A DNA stretch of 64,000 nt from Lates calcarifer (lineage: Eukaryota > Chordata > Actinopteri > Centropomidae): NCBI RefSeq assembly GCF_001640805.2, contig NC_066852.1, positions 12,488,194 through 12,552,193 on the forward strand, given 5' to 3'. Below the pieces are notes generated by a model. That model was not told the origin of the DNA, made no database searches, and was given only the letters and a program-made list of their open reading frames with translations. Position 1 is the stretch's first letter. Every line of letters begins with the position of its first letter. Made by a program: the position numbers and the translations under genes. This document shows positions 48,911-62,826 of the stretch, piece after piece.

Positions 48911-50630
48911 GGCGTGCATAGATTCACAGGCCACAACACATTTCTTTGCTGTTTTCAGACTGACCAAAATATGACGAGTTTAGTCAGATGCTTACTTGGA
49001 AAATTGTTAAATAATGTACCTGAATATTCATCTTCATTCAAAAGTAGGAATGTTACACCTTACAGTCTGTCAGTGTTTTGCCTGGGCTGAGTAGTACAGA
49101 GCACTTCAAGTACTTTTAAGCAAGTCCCTCATCCCCAACTCTACTGTATCTAAATCACCAGCTTATATTCTGTAAAGGCTGATATTTTTGGCCTGAATTC
49201 AGTGCATAGTACATTATGAAGATTTAAGACATGTCATGTCATGGATGCTCTGTGCTTTCCTCATCTAGTTTTCCTTATGGTCTTTCTTTCTTTCTTTTTT
49301 TTTTCTTTGAGAAAAAAAGGCAATGAGGTAAAACCTTACTTTTAAGCACTTGCATCATCCCTGGCCCTGTACATGTTCATTTGTTAGTCCTTTTATACAT
49401 GCCTTAGTTATATTTATATTCAGCCAGGATCCCAGTACCTCCAACCAACACAACAACCTACAACAGGCATGGTCAGCTGGCGCTCAGACATTGCATTAAT
49501 TTTGCACACTAACTGATAAATGTCTGTTTCAGTGCAAGCATCAAGTATCATGCTCTGGCTAAAATGGTAAACATGAACGTCAGAAGACAGATGAGAGTCA
49601 TTAACTGGAGATATGAGAGATGAGACACAAGAGTCAGAGTTTTTCTGTCCAACTCTAGCTCAGACAATGTAGCATTTATAGCAGAGTAAAATACAATTCT
49701 TATCCACATTTAAAGAGGCCGCTCCATCCCAGAACGGTCTGACAACCTGTCCGTTTCTTGCACTTACTACCAGGTGCTTTCAATCAGTTTCCCTCAAACT
49801 GAAATGTCCTTATATGGTGCTCTTCTGAGTCCAGAAATTATATAGTACCATTTCTTCTCTTCTAGAATAGCAAAATAAAACACTTTTCTTCACCATTCCT
49901 CTGAATTTATGGGGACCTGGCTCACTTGTTTAATGGGCCGATCAGACCATAACATGTTAGACTACAGCATAATTCTCTCAATGCTCCGCACTCTGGGCTG
50001 AAAGGGGGGAAAATAATGAAACTCTACGCAAGTGGTGACTTTATAAGGTTGGCATCAGATGTTTGGTTTACTTTTCCCATAAACAAATGAAAACAAATCT
50101 CTCTTTAGAACAAAACTCTTACATTTTAGAAGATAGAGATTTATGTGTTCCAGCCCCTTGACTACCCATCTGTCTAACAGGTTTCTGAGTGGCAAAGTAC
50201 ACCACACATAAACATTATAATCACTGAAGTGGGCCTGAAATAAAAGTAAAGTGGTGATTAATCCAAATTAGCAGAGAAACAATCGCGAAAACAGTAAATA
50301 CACAAAAATGTTCATCTTAACGGGCCATAAAGTTAAGCTGGTCTGCTAGCCGAGAAAACCCTGCTTGAAATGTTTGTACAGATTTCTTCATTTCAGTGAT
50401 GCAGTCCAGTACAGGTGATATAAAAGGTACATTTTAATAGTATCTCCAACAAGTTCAGAGTCCAAGTTCAGTCATCAGTTACGTCATTCTACTATGGCCG
50501 AGAGTTCATGACACGATGAGCAACAAAACCCTGTGTTTAACGTGTTTTTTACACACTGTAAAATATTATAAAAATGTGTTGTTTAATAAGCCAGCCTGCT
50601 GAGAAACACACACCTGATAGCAGGGATGAT

Positions 50631-50870
50631 TCATTCGCTCGTTACCACCACAAACTGATACAACACGGTCACTGCTGCTGCTTTTGTTTTCTCCTCTCCT
50701 CTGGTGCAGTAATAATTATAGAGAACAGCTGATTTGGTGATTGTAATCCTGACTCCATCACACTCGGCAGTAAACTTTGAGTGCACACCAGAGATTACAG
50801 ATGTGGCCAAAACAATGACATCATCAGCAAACAGCACGGATGCAAACAGATGTTTCCACAGCAGACAATG
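50631..50870 (-). pseudogene. degenerate LINE reverse-transcriptase fragment
   Basis: The minus strand reads SVLFADDVIVLATS, then FTAECDGV and ITITKSAVL, then, after an internal deletion, AAAVTVLYQFVVVTSE. FADD is the catalytic box of non-LTR retrotransposon reverse transcriptases. The flanking words match the type common in fish LINEs (FADDVVLLASS, AAEC, STSKSE, and a following GAAAAVM-LYRSVVV block). The fragment covers only part of the polymerase palm/thumb and is surely inactive. The clade (Rex1, CR1/L2 or similar) is unresolved. Confidence 0.7.
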
Positions 50871-53800
50871 GGCCTCATGCAAGAACATTTTCTGATCCTA
50901 AAATTGTGCATTTGTGAGATTTGATCACTGGCAAAATAAAAGCCCCTAAAACTGCCATGCAAGGTTACCTATTTCACTCTGCTTGTGGTAGAGTTTCATT
51001 CACAAAAATGTTATAAAATGGCAAAAAGAAGAGTTCCTAGCCCTACCTCTGGAAATCAGTGGTTTAACTTTATCAGTAGTGCTGTTAAAATAACAGTTAG
51101 AAAATATTTCATAGTGCAGCTGCCAATGAGTTAAAATGAGGTTAGACACTAAATGACGTCTTTCTAAAGCTAAGTGCTCCATGACTAACATGAGAGGCAG
51201 TCAGGGGGCATGACAGTCATCAGTCATTGACATATTAGACAGGGTGATATTATAGCCTACAGTAAGTCATGTTATAATGTCAGGTGGAACATATGTATGA
51301 GGGATGATACTAGACAGATACCTGCATAAAAAACCCTGAGGCAGACGTGGGAGGGAGAGAGAGCAGCTACTGTAACATATAGGTTTCTCTCCTGACTTAT
51401 GCCACTAAAATCATAAAATTTAAAGTAAATTGGAGAGCCATAATAAGTTGAACAGCATACTATTTTTTCATTGTCTGTTTTACCCTTATATCCTATCTTG
51501 GTGTCATATTTTAATTCCAGATTTGTTCAGATTGCATTATTACTTTTAAATCTTTCCTTGTAGAGAGGTTAGAAGTTATCTGTAGATCTGTGCAACTGGT
51601 TCTTGCATGACTCCTCATCCAGCAATTTCACAAACACTAGAATATGAACCATGTCTCATATTGGCACTGACCTTGTTCCCATTTTGATCCAAATGATGCA
51701 AGACTTAATTATTTAGTCCATTTTTTGGTACTAAAACTATCAGCAGTGAGTCTTTCCTTTTATAAACAAGATTTGAACGACTTCAGTTTGACTAATGAGG
51801 AGTTCAGTGAGTTTCATTTGATGGACTCCTGCAGGTATTTCCTTACAGAAACATATGGAGAGTATTCTTTGTCCTTCTTTCTCTTCTTCTACCTCATCTC
51901 AAATGTCTCACATCAAAAGTCGGATCATGTGAGCGATGTTTTAATGTAAACTTGAGAGCTCACACGGTGTTTACTCTCCAAATCATGAGCATATAAGCAG
52001 GTAACTCAGTGATGGTGAGGTTTTGAAGTAAAGTAAGAAGTCCTGTGTTTTTTCTGTCTCATGTAATCCCCACATAAAGCTCTGTCAACACCTGTGAGAG
52101 TGTTCACTTCCCTCCTGCAGCTGAATATGGCTGCTCATGCTTTTTGTCTCACAGGACACGCAGGAGGAAAAGGATGTGGGTCAGGGCGCACCACGGCAGG
52201 GATGTGTATTTTCCATTGCTTAAGTTATATCTGTCAGTGGATCGACTGTGGCTGAGCAGGCATGGACTGTATTCATTTACAGCACAATGGCTGTTAAAGG
52301 AATTTGAAATTGTGTCATGAACTGGCCTACATGTTGCTGTAGAGTTATGGGAGTGCAGGCTTCTAAGTGTGTAGGGCCTCTCAGTCGACTTGTTGGCTTT
52401 GATTTCTTCCTGGCTGTAAGTGATCAATTAGTGCCAGAGTTTGGAAACAGATTTTACACACATGACTCGGTTACCAAGGTAATTCAGGAAATGGCATGTA
52501 GGGTGGTGCCTGTGTTTGGGATAAAAACTGGCATCCGTACCAGTCTGTTCGGTCTGAGCTCCTTCCAGTCACATGTAATTTTTGAATGCAAGGGTACAGT
52601 TTTGTAGTTTATTTCAGGCAATAAAACACGAAAGTAGTTTGTTTGGAATCCAAGCTTTTGAAGTTTTTACATTTTTCTCTATGCTACGATTCACACACGA
52701 CAACATGTTCTGTATTAACACTGTGTTTGCAAACTAATTTAAATGTCCATTTTCATATAAACATGGCATGACATTTTATTTTGAAGTTTTGGCTATCACT
52801 CCCCTTGTTAATAATAATTGTGTACTCACTAGGGCTGTCACTTTTTGCTATGTTCTGTCTGCTACACAAGTGGAGTGGCAGCAAAAGCACCAGAAACAAG
52901 CAAAGTCAGTTGCAACCTCATCGACTGCCTACTCAAAACACAAAGTGCTGTTGTATGACACCACGTTGGCACATATAAAGACTACACTGAACTGAACTGA
53001 CTATAGACTGTGGCTGTAAAGCACATTACGCCAGCTGTTGGAAACCTCTTTACATTAATTTGGGCTTCCTAAACACTTTTAGAGCTGACTCAGTCTGAAA
53101 GACACACTATAAACAGACATGAGGAAACTTGTAGCCAAACTACACTGAGGCTACAAACTAATATATTGTACTGTGTTCCCCAAATATTACACAACACCCA
53201 GTTTTTTAAACATAATCTCCAGAAAAAAAAAAACACAGGACACAGGATCAGTCAGACCATCATACAAACCCCCAAGTTTATTCAAAACATATTTTAGAGA
53301 GAAAATAAAAGCCAAACAGTGACTTATTGTACTAGATATATTTAACCAGTTGGCACAATTTGTGGAATGAGGGATTATTACAAACTTTTCAAGTGCACTC
53401 ATATTAGGTTTTATCCTATCCTCAAAAAGACAGTTTAGATCATTTGGATGAAGTGATCATCTGAACACCGTTTTGTTGCAATGTTGCAGTGTTCCCAGGG
53501 ATCAGCAAATACTTGAATGCAATATCAGTTAAGAGAAATTGAAATTAAATTAATAAAAATGAAAATAAGACCAAAGTTGCAACAAACCAGAATAATGATC
53601 ATCCAAACTCACTCAAACACACTTGGTCTTTGAGGTGCATGTAAGACAGTTTCCTGCCGAAGAGGGAAAGGTTTAAATTTCCCAACATGCTGCATTTTCT
53701 GTCTTAACCAAACTCCAAGAATAGTCCAGATAAGGCCCTTGAGTTTGCAGTGTCTTTCAACAAATTATAATGATTCAAATCACTGCAGAGGCCTGCTCAG

Positions 53801-55402
53801 CATTGCTGCCCAATAAAGTCTTTCAAACATTTTTTTATTCATTGATTGAATGAATGGCAGGATTAACACTGTCAATAGTCAGCAGTGAGTCAGAGGAGAT
53901 GTGAGTCAATGTATAAACACAGTAAAATTCCACTGGCTGTATCAGGTCACCTACAGAGCATCACCTGAGGGGCTTCCTGTCATAAGCAGTAAAACTGACT
54001 CAGACATGTGTGGGGTTGCCCTTAGATAGAGTAGGAAGCTGTGCACAGGCCGAGGGGTCAGACCCTGCAGAATATGTTTCGTAAATCAGACAACACATGC
54101 ATTCATTAGCAGTAATATGAATAAATGATCGATCAAATTGACGATTTGTTGTGATTGGTTTGCTTAAACAGTGCTTGCAATAAAAGCATATGTAGAATCT
54201 TGCATGGATAATAACAGAGAACAAAGTTTAAACCTGCATCAGCCATCATCTCTTGTTTCAGTTCAAAGTCCTCAAGTGACCTGTTAGTTTCACAATCTAC
54301 CGAGCTAAGAAGTCCCCATGAAAACATGCTCATGTGCCAGCGCAAACAGACATGCTAATGCTTGTGTTCTCTCTGTGTTGTATTGTCTCCAAGTCTAAGC
54401 CTCAGTGTGCTGTAAATGGACACATTTTGGTAACCACTGAGTCATTCAGTATAAAGGAGATGTAATAATTTCTTTTTTATTTCTTTACATCATTCTCTTA
54501 AATCCAATAACATCACTATCGTGTGCCTGTTTATTGGTGTGAATGTACTGTAAGTACAGTCTCCTGTCATGTGAGGCCCCTGTGTAAACTTCTAGGAGAA
54601 ACATGTTTGGATGACACAGTGGTGGTTTATTTCAGGTTGCAGGTGGGGGGAAAGTTGCTCACCTGCACCTGTGAAGAGCCAGTAAGATCAGAGAGAGAGC
54701 AGGACCCCCCACCTGTATTAATAGGAGCCGTGTGTTCAATCCCACCCATGAATGCTCAGAAGGGTGACATGACTCTTATCCTTCATTGTCTCAGGGTTAA
54801 ATCACTGTGATAAATGATAGTATTGGTGAGCAAAATGGCAAAGATCTCTGAAGTGCAACTCAATTGACTCATCATCTCGTCTTTAGAATGTTTTTTCAAG
54901 CAGAGTTTTTTTCAAACCAGATTTGATATTTTATTCACGCGACATGCCTGGACCGATGTTTCTCATTTTGCTCTGATGGTGCAGATGAAACACAAATTGC
55001 AGGCTGTGCTGAGCTCACAGGCGCCAAGGTTTGGAGAGGCAGAGCTTTATAACACTGGCAGCTCTCAAGCCTTTTGGTTCTAATTAAAGCCGCTCTCCTC
55101 TCTACAAGATGGACAACACATCGATTTATGTCAAAGCTTCTCTGGGTGTAGTAAATCATTCAGACCTTAACATGTTTGTATCTCTTAGTTACATATAAAT
55201 GATAAAGATCTTCAGTCATTCAAACACTGAAAAACGCTGACATTGTTTTGGGGTGTTTAAAATAGGTACCAATGGATGCATGTGTCTTGTCATACTGTCA
55301 ACCCAAGATGAATGTTTGAGTGTTTGGCCGCGTTGTGTCATTTGGTCTCACTCAACAACCATGTGGTGACCTATGACATTTGCTGTGTCTTTTTGTTTAC
55401 AG
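50871..55402. other. intergenic or intronic DNA, no gene seen
   Basis: Short unrelated ORFs only. A SINE-like B box (GTGTTCAATCCCA, about 54,733-54,745) is the single recognisable item. No splice-flanked coding segment is convincing. Confidence 0.45.
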
Positions 55403-56019
55403 CTCGTCCTCCTCCTCCTCTTCCAACACACCCCCATCTCGCTCCAGTCTCAGTATGGCTGCAGCCTATAAAGCTTTAAAATGCACGTTGTTTTTATCTG
55501 AGCAAATAACATCAGGTGTTTCTACTTAAGGGATCGCATATGCTCCATGTCGGTGGTCTCCACTTCCAGACCCATCCTCAGTTTGTTTTAGAGGTGAACT
55601 GCACCAGCTGAGACTCACTGCCTCATCTTTCTTTGTATCCACACACAGTGTTGAAAGTACTAATTTAATTTGTCTGACTCAAAGGCTCATCTTGCATCGC
55701 GTCAAAACAAGAGTGGAGTAAGGACATTAAATCATCTTGCGTCATCATGACTTTGTGACAGTGTGTTATGTTTTATTGTCCTTCTCCACAATGTTCTGAA
55801 ATCACTTCTTGATATCAGACCTTATTTCTCAGAACTGGGAAAGAGCTCATGACACAATCTTACAATGAGAAAACAAAATTTATTAGTTCTCTAGATCTGA
55901 GCAAAACATTCATGATGCAGGTTGTAAAACATGTTTTCAAGTCAAAACAAATAAAATAAGGAGAGATCAAGATAAAAATGTGGGAAACACAGAGGACATC
56001 AACAGACTGTGTAAAACTA

Positions 56020-56261
56020 GAATGGCACCTCCATCAAAGCCAAAATGCCCTATATCGCAGTGTTAAAAAAAGCGATAAAAGAATTCCTGGATCCATCTCT
56101 TTAACCACACCATCTACACCAAAATTTAATGGGTTCTTCTCTGGCCCACTCCCCATCTCTCCACCAAGTTTGGTGCAAATCAGTTCAGTACTTTTTGCAT
56201 AACCCTGTGTCAAGCAAACAGGCAGACACGTGTGAAAGCATAACCTCTGTGGTGGAGCTAA
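56020..56261 (+). repeat. fish interspersed repeat of the AAAATGCCCTATATCGCA type
   Basis: It contains AAAATGCCCTATATCGCAGT, ATTCCTGGATCCATCTCTTT, CACCAAAATTTAATGGGTTC, GTTCAGTACTTTTTGCATAA and ends in CATAACCTCTGTGGTGGAGC. I recognise this series as a very common percomorph repeat. The short ORF over it is not a gene. The copy is fairly complete. Confidence 0.65.
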
Positions 56262-56756
56262 TTAGACAGTTCATCAGATAATGCTACAAAAATGTCTGTA
56301 ACACAAAATACATCTGAAGCAGGTGGCCAATACATGTCTTTAATGCAACTCCTCTCTCCTGTCTTTGTCCTCAATGTCTGAAGTACGCAGAGAAGATATG
56401 ATTCATGGTCATCTCTGTGCTGTTGCTGCCAAATGGGTTGGGGTGGGTTATGCATCTCAATGCAGTTATTTGAGGACCAAAATGAAGAGTATTGTGTCAT
56501 AACACTCACAGTCTTTTAAAATCAGAGATAAATGATGATTAAAATTAATTTAATCAAAAAGCTACAAATATAAGTAACATTTATTTTTATACATTAGTCT
56601 TGAAACTCAAACTAATTGCTATCAATCATTATAATACCTTAAGCTTTACTGACACTGTGTGTGAAAGTGACTTTGTGGACTTGATATTCCAGAGTAAAAT
56701 AAAACTGAGACAGAAATTAGTCCCTCGAAACTGACAGAAAAATCTTCAGAAAGCCA

Positions 56757-57038
56757 TTAGGAGGAATTGGCAGATGTCCTTTCAGTCATTTGATCTGACT
56801 TGACTCCATGCTGATTCTGAAAAATACCTTCAAGTATTTCATGTCCAAGCACCATTTTATTTCCAAAGCTTAAGGACACTTTATTGTTCCAGTGCTCAAG
56901 GGCAGCTTTAGTGCACTGTGTCAGCTCAGATGCATTTTCCATGATGTTAGTAGTAGCCTCCTCCATCCTGTCAGGCTCCTCCCTGATAGGTTTTATTAGG
57001 GACAGTCTGTCCTGTTTGGACCGCATGAGGCTCTGCAT
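56757..57038 (-). CDS. orphan ORF, 93 codons, hypothetical
   Basis: It opens at ATG 57,038 and stops at 56,757 (TAA). Composition is protein-like: MQSLMRSKQDRLSLIKPIRE at the start, a middle rich in Glu, Met, Asn and Thr, and DQMTERTSANSS at the end. A helical, soluble fold is likely. There is no signal peptide or membrane span. An AATAAA on the minus strand lies at about 56,580-56,585, 170 bp after the stop. No homologue is recognised, and no splice acceptor or promoter was identified. It could be a terminal exon, a lineage-specific gene, a retrocopy piece or chance. Confidence 0.25.
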   Translation of the reverse strand: MQSLMRSKQDRLSLIKPIREEPDRMEEATTNIMENASELTQCTKAALEHWNNKVSLSFGNKMVLGHEILEGIFQNQHGVKSDQMTERTSANSS

Positions 57039-58092
57039 CCTTTGACAGAATTTACTCTGGATCTATCTTGAGTAAACTTTTCTAAACTAAACTTTTACTA
57101 CACTGATTGCAGCTGCTGGTGGTCTGTCAAGTGCAAGAAGTTGTTTACACAGTGTCTTTATATTATGTAGAAGCTGAATATCGTCTATCTGCATGTAGAG
57201 TTTGGTGGTCACAGAGTTTAAGCACCAAAGAGCTAGTGTACGTCAGTTTTGAGTGTCACCTTTACCTCTGTCAGTGTTGGTGACTGAGCCAAATAGTACT
57301 CATGTACATTGTTTTTAACTTTGTTTATATGCCTCCAGATTTTCTAGCTTCCTTATGTATGCTGGAAGTTTGTTCTCTTACTGAAAATGGAGCCACTGAC
57401 TTGGACTCATGCAGTCTGTTGCTTGTCCAAGTGTGAATATTTACTGTAAAGTGATTTTTCATACAAAGACATCTGGGAACTATAAATCCCCTACTTCCTC
57501 TTCCGAAAACTTTGCCTTAGGAAGATACAGTAACCACATGAGGAACATATAACAATGACCATAAAACCATTTTAATTGCAAATCTGTTTTTCTGTAAACA
57601 AAACCATACCCAACCAAAATCATAATATATTTTGGATGCAGAGCAACAAACATTTTCAACCGTCCAAACTAAAGAGGCAGCTGCAGTGACAGACGTGATT
57701 ATGCTTTGTTTGTTTAGTATTTTGAATCTGTGGAGGTGTAGCTCAAACTGGAAGTGGAAGTGGTTTAGACTGAAACATTGAAATGTCATAATATCCTCCT
57801 GCACAATCTTCATATTCATTAACATTGTTACAAGAAACCAACAAATTTAACTGACCTGTAGATATTTAACTATTTAGCGTATAATTACCTTTATATTTAG
57901 ACATTTTATACCATGGCCAATAAGATGTTGTGAATCTGATGGTTTGGCATGCATACATTAATTTCTAGTATCCAAACAGCTTAACTAGAAATCTTGTCAT
58001 TACTGTGAGATAACCAGACAACCAGCATAGACTCAGAGGTCACAGAAAGGTGAGGTGGGCCCTGTTTTGAATCAATAATCCCTTGCAGTCTT

Positions 58093-58203
58093 TATGTTAT
58101 ACTGAGCTAACCAGCTGCTAGCTGCAGCGTCATATTGAGCATATGGAAGTAAGCATGGTATCAAACTTCTCATCTAACTTTAGCAAATATGCGAATATGC
58201 TGA
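58093..58203 (-). repeat. inverted fragment of the AAAGGAACAGTTC-type repeat
   Basis: TGAGCTAACCAGCTGCTAGC, then GTATCAAACTTCTCATCTAA, is the reverse complement of the part of the repeat found at 25,745-25,840 (ATTGATGCCACTC and AGGTAGCTCAGC region). Confidence 0.45.
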
Positions 58204-61200
58204 ATTCAGTATGAATTAGCACTTTTTCCTCATACACATCCTCACCTTGAACAGCTCATCAAAATGGAAGTAATGTCAGCAAAACATGTAACTATCACTA
58301 ACTAACAAAATGTACAGTATTTTCAGAGTATCCAGATAACATTTCATGGCCTCAGTGATAACGTAGAGTTCCCCTCCTCCTCACCATACTTGGCAGCTAT
58401 CCTTCAAACTGTAAAACCTGCTCTCTGTTTGACCATTACTCTGGGATATATCAAAGCTGAAAATCTTGGATGTGGTCCACATCCATTATTTTCTGCTTGC
58501 TCAGTAGATTGTACTGTTTGCAGGGGACTGCAGTACAATGTTATGAACTGTTAAACTAACTAACAGCAGCAGTCACTGCTGAGAGAAAGAGTTTGAACTT
58601 GAGATATTATGCATGTCTTTGATAATATATATCATAAGCATAAATGTTGAGAGAATAAGTCCACACGAGGAGGATTTAGTAAGTATGATAATATAATATT
58701 GCTATAGATGCTGTCTGTGTTCTTACTTTTACATTACATATTTTTTTCCATGAAGAATATCTTTGCTGACTACAAAAATTACTTTTAAAAAAAGGACAGA
58801 ATTGCCCCCTCACGAAGACACATACACCTACATATAGTTCCACACTCCCTCTTTGATTTCCCACAGTCTGTAAAGGAAGCAACCAGAGGACTATTACTCT
58901 AAACTCTGACTGATTGCTGATGACGGTGATGGTTTCAGGCCTCCTTTGCATCTGACATTACCACGTTTCTCGTATTCAGATCGTCTCTAGATGTGGTTTG
59001 GCTTCAGAGGAAGAATCTGTTTCTGAGAGTGGGCTCTGTTCAATACAGCTGTTCTCATTACAGCTGTGGTCAGTGTCACCACCACCCAGAGACATATTCA
59101 GATGTGGGAGTTGAGATTAATGGGAAAGAGTTGGTTCAGTTACCATCTGAGCTCTGCTTACTATGAGACCACAGAGTGTGTGTGCTTCTGGAAAACCGTA
59201 AGAGGGGAGATGATGTCTCCTTAAAGGGATGAAGAGCAACATCTGTCTTACTTTCAGCTCCTTTACTTTAAGTGGATATATGGTTGGTTATCGGAAATGT
59301 GACTGAATCCACATATACTGTGATCCTCTTAGAGATGAGAGCGATTTACTCCCATCGTCAGTATATCATATATGCATGTGCTCCTGGATTTTCACACCGT
59401 TAATGTTTGTTGTTGGCAGAGAAACATTGTAACTGTGTAGAGTGCCACATTATGGGATCAAGCCAGAACCGAGGAAGGAACTTTTTTTTAAAGGTTATAA
59501 GCTTTCTGTTAATGATTTGCAGGCAGGAGCTCAAGCTTGGGTTTGTAGGCCTTAAAGTTAAGGAAAAAAACAAAAAACCTAACAAAACCTGCAGCATTTA
59601 TGGATTCCCAGGTGAGGAAAGTTAGTCTTCCAAATAAACTCATTGTAATTTACATTTAAAGCCCTGCTGGGCTACATTTAGCAAAACCACCCCTGCTGTT
59701 AACAGTTGTTTCCATATGATTTACAGTTACTGCCCTCACACTTCCAGTTACATAATATAATCCTACAGACACATAGATAGCACTCAACTTAAAAGCCATG
59801 AAAACATTTGATATTTGCTCATATCTTCTACTAATTTTGAACCTTGAGCTGTAACACAGTGGCTGCACGCTCCATATATGGGTTTAATGATACATTTTTT
59901 TGCAGTTCAGCATCAGCCTTCAAAAATAAATAATAAAAAAAATCTATAAACAAGACATCAAGTGTGTATATACCACCAACCTTTATTGGAACTGTGTATT
60001 GTTCCTCTATAAAACCAATCAGTGTTTGTAGATACACATTTTATAACTCTTAGACTTCATGTTTGTCTAAAAGAAACAATTTGCTGCAGCTGTTGGAGAA
60101 TAATTTTCTTTCCAGCCACAAGAACTTCATTATTTATCTGTGCTGATGTGTCACATCCTGACTAAGAACACTTACCGTAGACATTGTCAATCATGGAGTA
60201 ACATCATCTGTGGAAATGATTTTCTGCCAAATGTTCATTAGTCAGAAAGTAAATATTACTTTGTGTCAACAGTTTCTGTGGGCTGTATGGGTGTCGAGGT
60301 GGAAAAAAATACAATATGGCAGAACAAAGCTCAGGAGGAGGAGGTAAATGACTCAGTCCTCCTACTGAAGAAGAACAAGCGGTTTTGGTTATTTCAAGGG
60401 AAACTCTGATTTTACACATCAAAGTCTGTTTACAGGTGCTTCTGTGAAAAAAGTTGTATAAAGTCTTCTGTGTCTCCAGAGGAAGTTTTGTGATGTCTGA
60501 TACATTTTTTTCTAGTAATGTCACTTCAACCAGCAGTGAGATAAGTACATCCCTGTAGCATGCTCCACATCTCTGCTGTGGGTTATCAGCTCGAGGCTAC
60601 ATTAACTGCTATCAGTATAATAGATCTCAAACCAAACTGCTGGTGGTGTAGGATTTCATTGTCAGTAGTGAAGGTGCTAGATTTTCTTTATCATGAATCT
60701 GACCTACCTGTCTCCTAGACATGTGTTTATGTATCACTCAACTGTTTTCCCAGTTACATGTTATGTTATATCATGTTATGTCTGAAGTCACAGTGAATAT
60801 TTTCTGTATTAGATATTTTGGTGGAAAACAAATATGTCATCTGTGAACATTTTACTGATGCATTCATTATCAACATGTTTGTGGCCAAATACACAAGTTA
60901 ACAGAAAATGTAATCTGGTCGCAATTAGGCTTCCTCCATAACATATTTGCTGTTGCAAATTAGTTGTATATAAAGACAATTTGTAGGAGACAGGGTTGGT
61001 CTGACAGTAAGTCTGACAAGGTCCTTAATTAAACCTCAAAAAGAAAGAACAGTGTCTTACTCCAAAGCATCATTTGCCATACAGGAACTTAAAAACACTG
61101 AAAAACAGCTTCTTCTTCGTTTTTTTTTCTTTTTTTTAACTGTTTTGGATATTTGAATGAGAATCTGTATATTTATTTGCCATCTGTGAAAAGGATAGGA

Positions 61201-62799
61201 CTTGATGAAGGCTATTTGGATATTTTTGATTTCTCATCAAAGTTAATAATCCACTGATTTATATGTGTTTGGTATATGAACAGGTTAAGATCATCTGGCA
61301 ACATGCTACAGTACACACTCAAACGCCCAAGCACACATTCCTGGTAATTTACTTTGTGTGTTAAATGTCTACTGCTTACCTAGCAAGCGCTGCAACAAAA
61401 GATAAAATACTCGCCACCATGATAACTTTCAAAGTTTTAAAATCCTGTCTCTCATATGGCGACAGGATCTGGACGATATTTCATGTCTCACTGATACCTG
61501 AAGCAATGCACCCCCACTGACACAGCCCCTTATGTTGTTTTAATGCAGGGCTGTTCAGTCTGAACGCCTGCTATAAGGGACTTGTAGGACCTGACGGCAG
61601 ATTCACACCTGCAGATAAATAGATGGTAGAGGGCGAAACTTCCCCCCCCAGCCCCAAAAACACCCAGCCTGCTTGAAAGTCTGTTACTGTGATCGAGGCC
61701 ATCAAGGCCGTTGAACAGAGTAAACCTCCCACATAGAGAAAAGATTAAAGGTTTAAGAAAGGTCTATGGAATATCTTTATTGGGTAATTGAAGGTTTCCG
61801 AAAAGGAAAAATTACAGGACAACTGGTGTAAGTACAACATACTGGAGCTACTGCACCTGTACTGTACTGAATGTGCAGATAAAATAGAAACACTAAACTT
61901 TAAGCACTTTTTTTTTTCAAAGGGAGCTACCATGTTGATCCACTGATCCTTTGTGTGAAATTTTGTGCTGAAGGCTGTTGCAGATTATGTTCTACCCTGC
62001 TCTCTCTCTTCTTTCAGGAAATCTTTGTAGAGAAGGTACAAAACCCAAACCAGCTTCTTTTCAGTGAGCTGCTGTCCAATAATGTTTCTCACACAGTTTT
62101 ACCACATCGTACCACTTCTTCGTTTTTTTTAAACACAATTTCATGCCAAGATTTCCATTTTATGTGTCACACCATTTGTGGGAGTGCATCTCTACATGTG
62201 GAACCAATTTGCTGTGAGCTAATGAGTTTCGCAGGTGGTTGGAGTCGTTGCGTGCTACACTGTAGTCGGGAACAGAGAGCAGATACTGCAGTTTGGCTGA
62301 GGTAACTGTTGCGTGTATTGTTACTGAGGGCACAGGAGTATCTGGTTCCATGTTTACCTTTGATGATATTTTTTTATGATCAGATGTTTTCTTTCCACCC
62401 TGCACTGGGACTGCAGATCACAAAGGAGACAGAAATATCATGTGTGTAATCAGAATCCAAATTTAATTTTCTTTGTTTGATTTTAACATGAATTCTAAGT
62501 TTGAACTGAAATAATGAAACTATCTATGGAGCTGCTGAGTACAGCAGAAATTATGACGTACAAACAGTGTGTTGTACGCGGACATAAGTTACCAACTGCT
62601 GCTGATGTGTGACTTATCTGCTGAAGAAATTCTGTGTTACACCACAGCTGTTTGAAGGCCATTGCAAAATAAAATGGATAGCTTTAGCCTTGGGAAAGAA
62701 AAAAGAAATGAGAAGGGGAAAATAGAATATTCTGTGAATGAGTCACAGTGTGAAGGGCGGAGTGATGTCAGCCCAGTCTTCACAGCTGAGAGAGCAAGA

Positions 62800-62826
62800 G
62801 TGTGTGTGTGTGTCTGTGTGTGTGTT
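62800..62826. repeat. (GT)n microsatellite
   Basis: Short GT repeat with one CT and one TT interruption. Confidence 0.9.

Larger units (their letters stand above)
43754..50624. other. intergenic or intronic DNA, no confirmed gene
   Basis: Non-coding A/T-rich DNA holding a CCCT tract (45,096-45,110), repeat fragments, an exon-like minus-strand ORF (46,898-47,180), and the composite repeat at 48,375-48,910. Nothing else is recognisable. Confidence 0.5.

Noticed and set aside
55403..55530. Exon-like segment after TTTTTGTTTACAG encoding a Ser-rich peptide
   Set aside because: The open frame rests mainly on a TCC repeat, and no partner exon or donor is visible.
61551..61621. Short open segment after TTTAATGCAG ending in a stop
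   Set aside because: Only about 23 codons, no upstream exon, and a weak acceptor.
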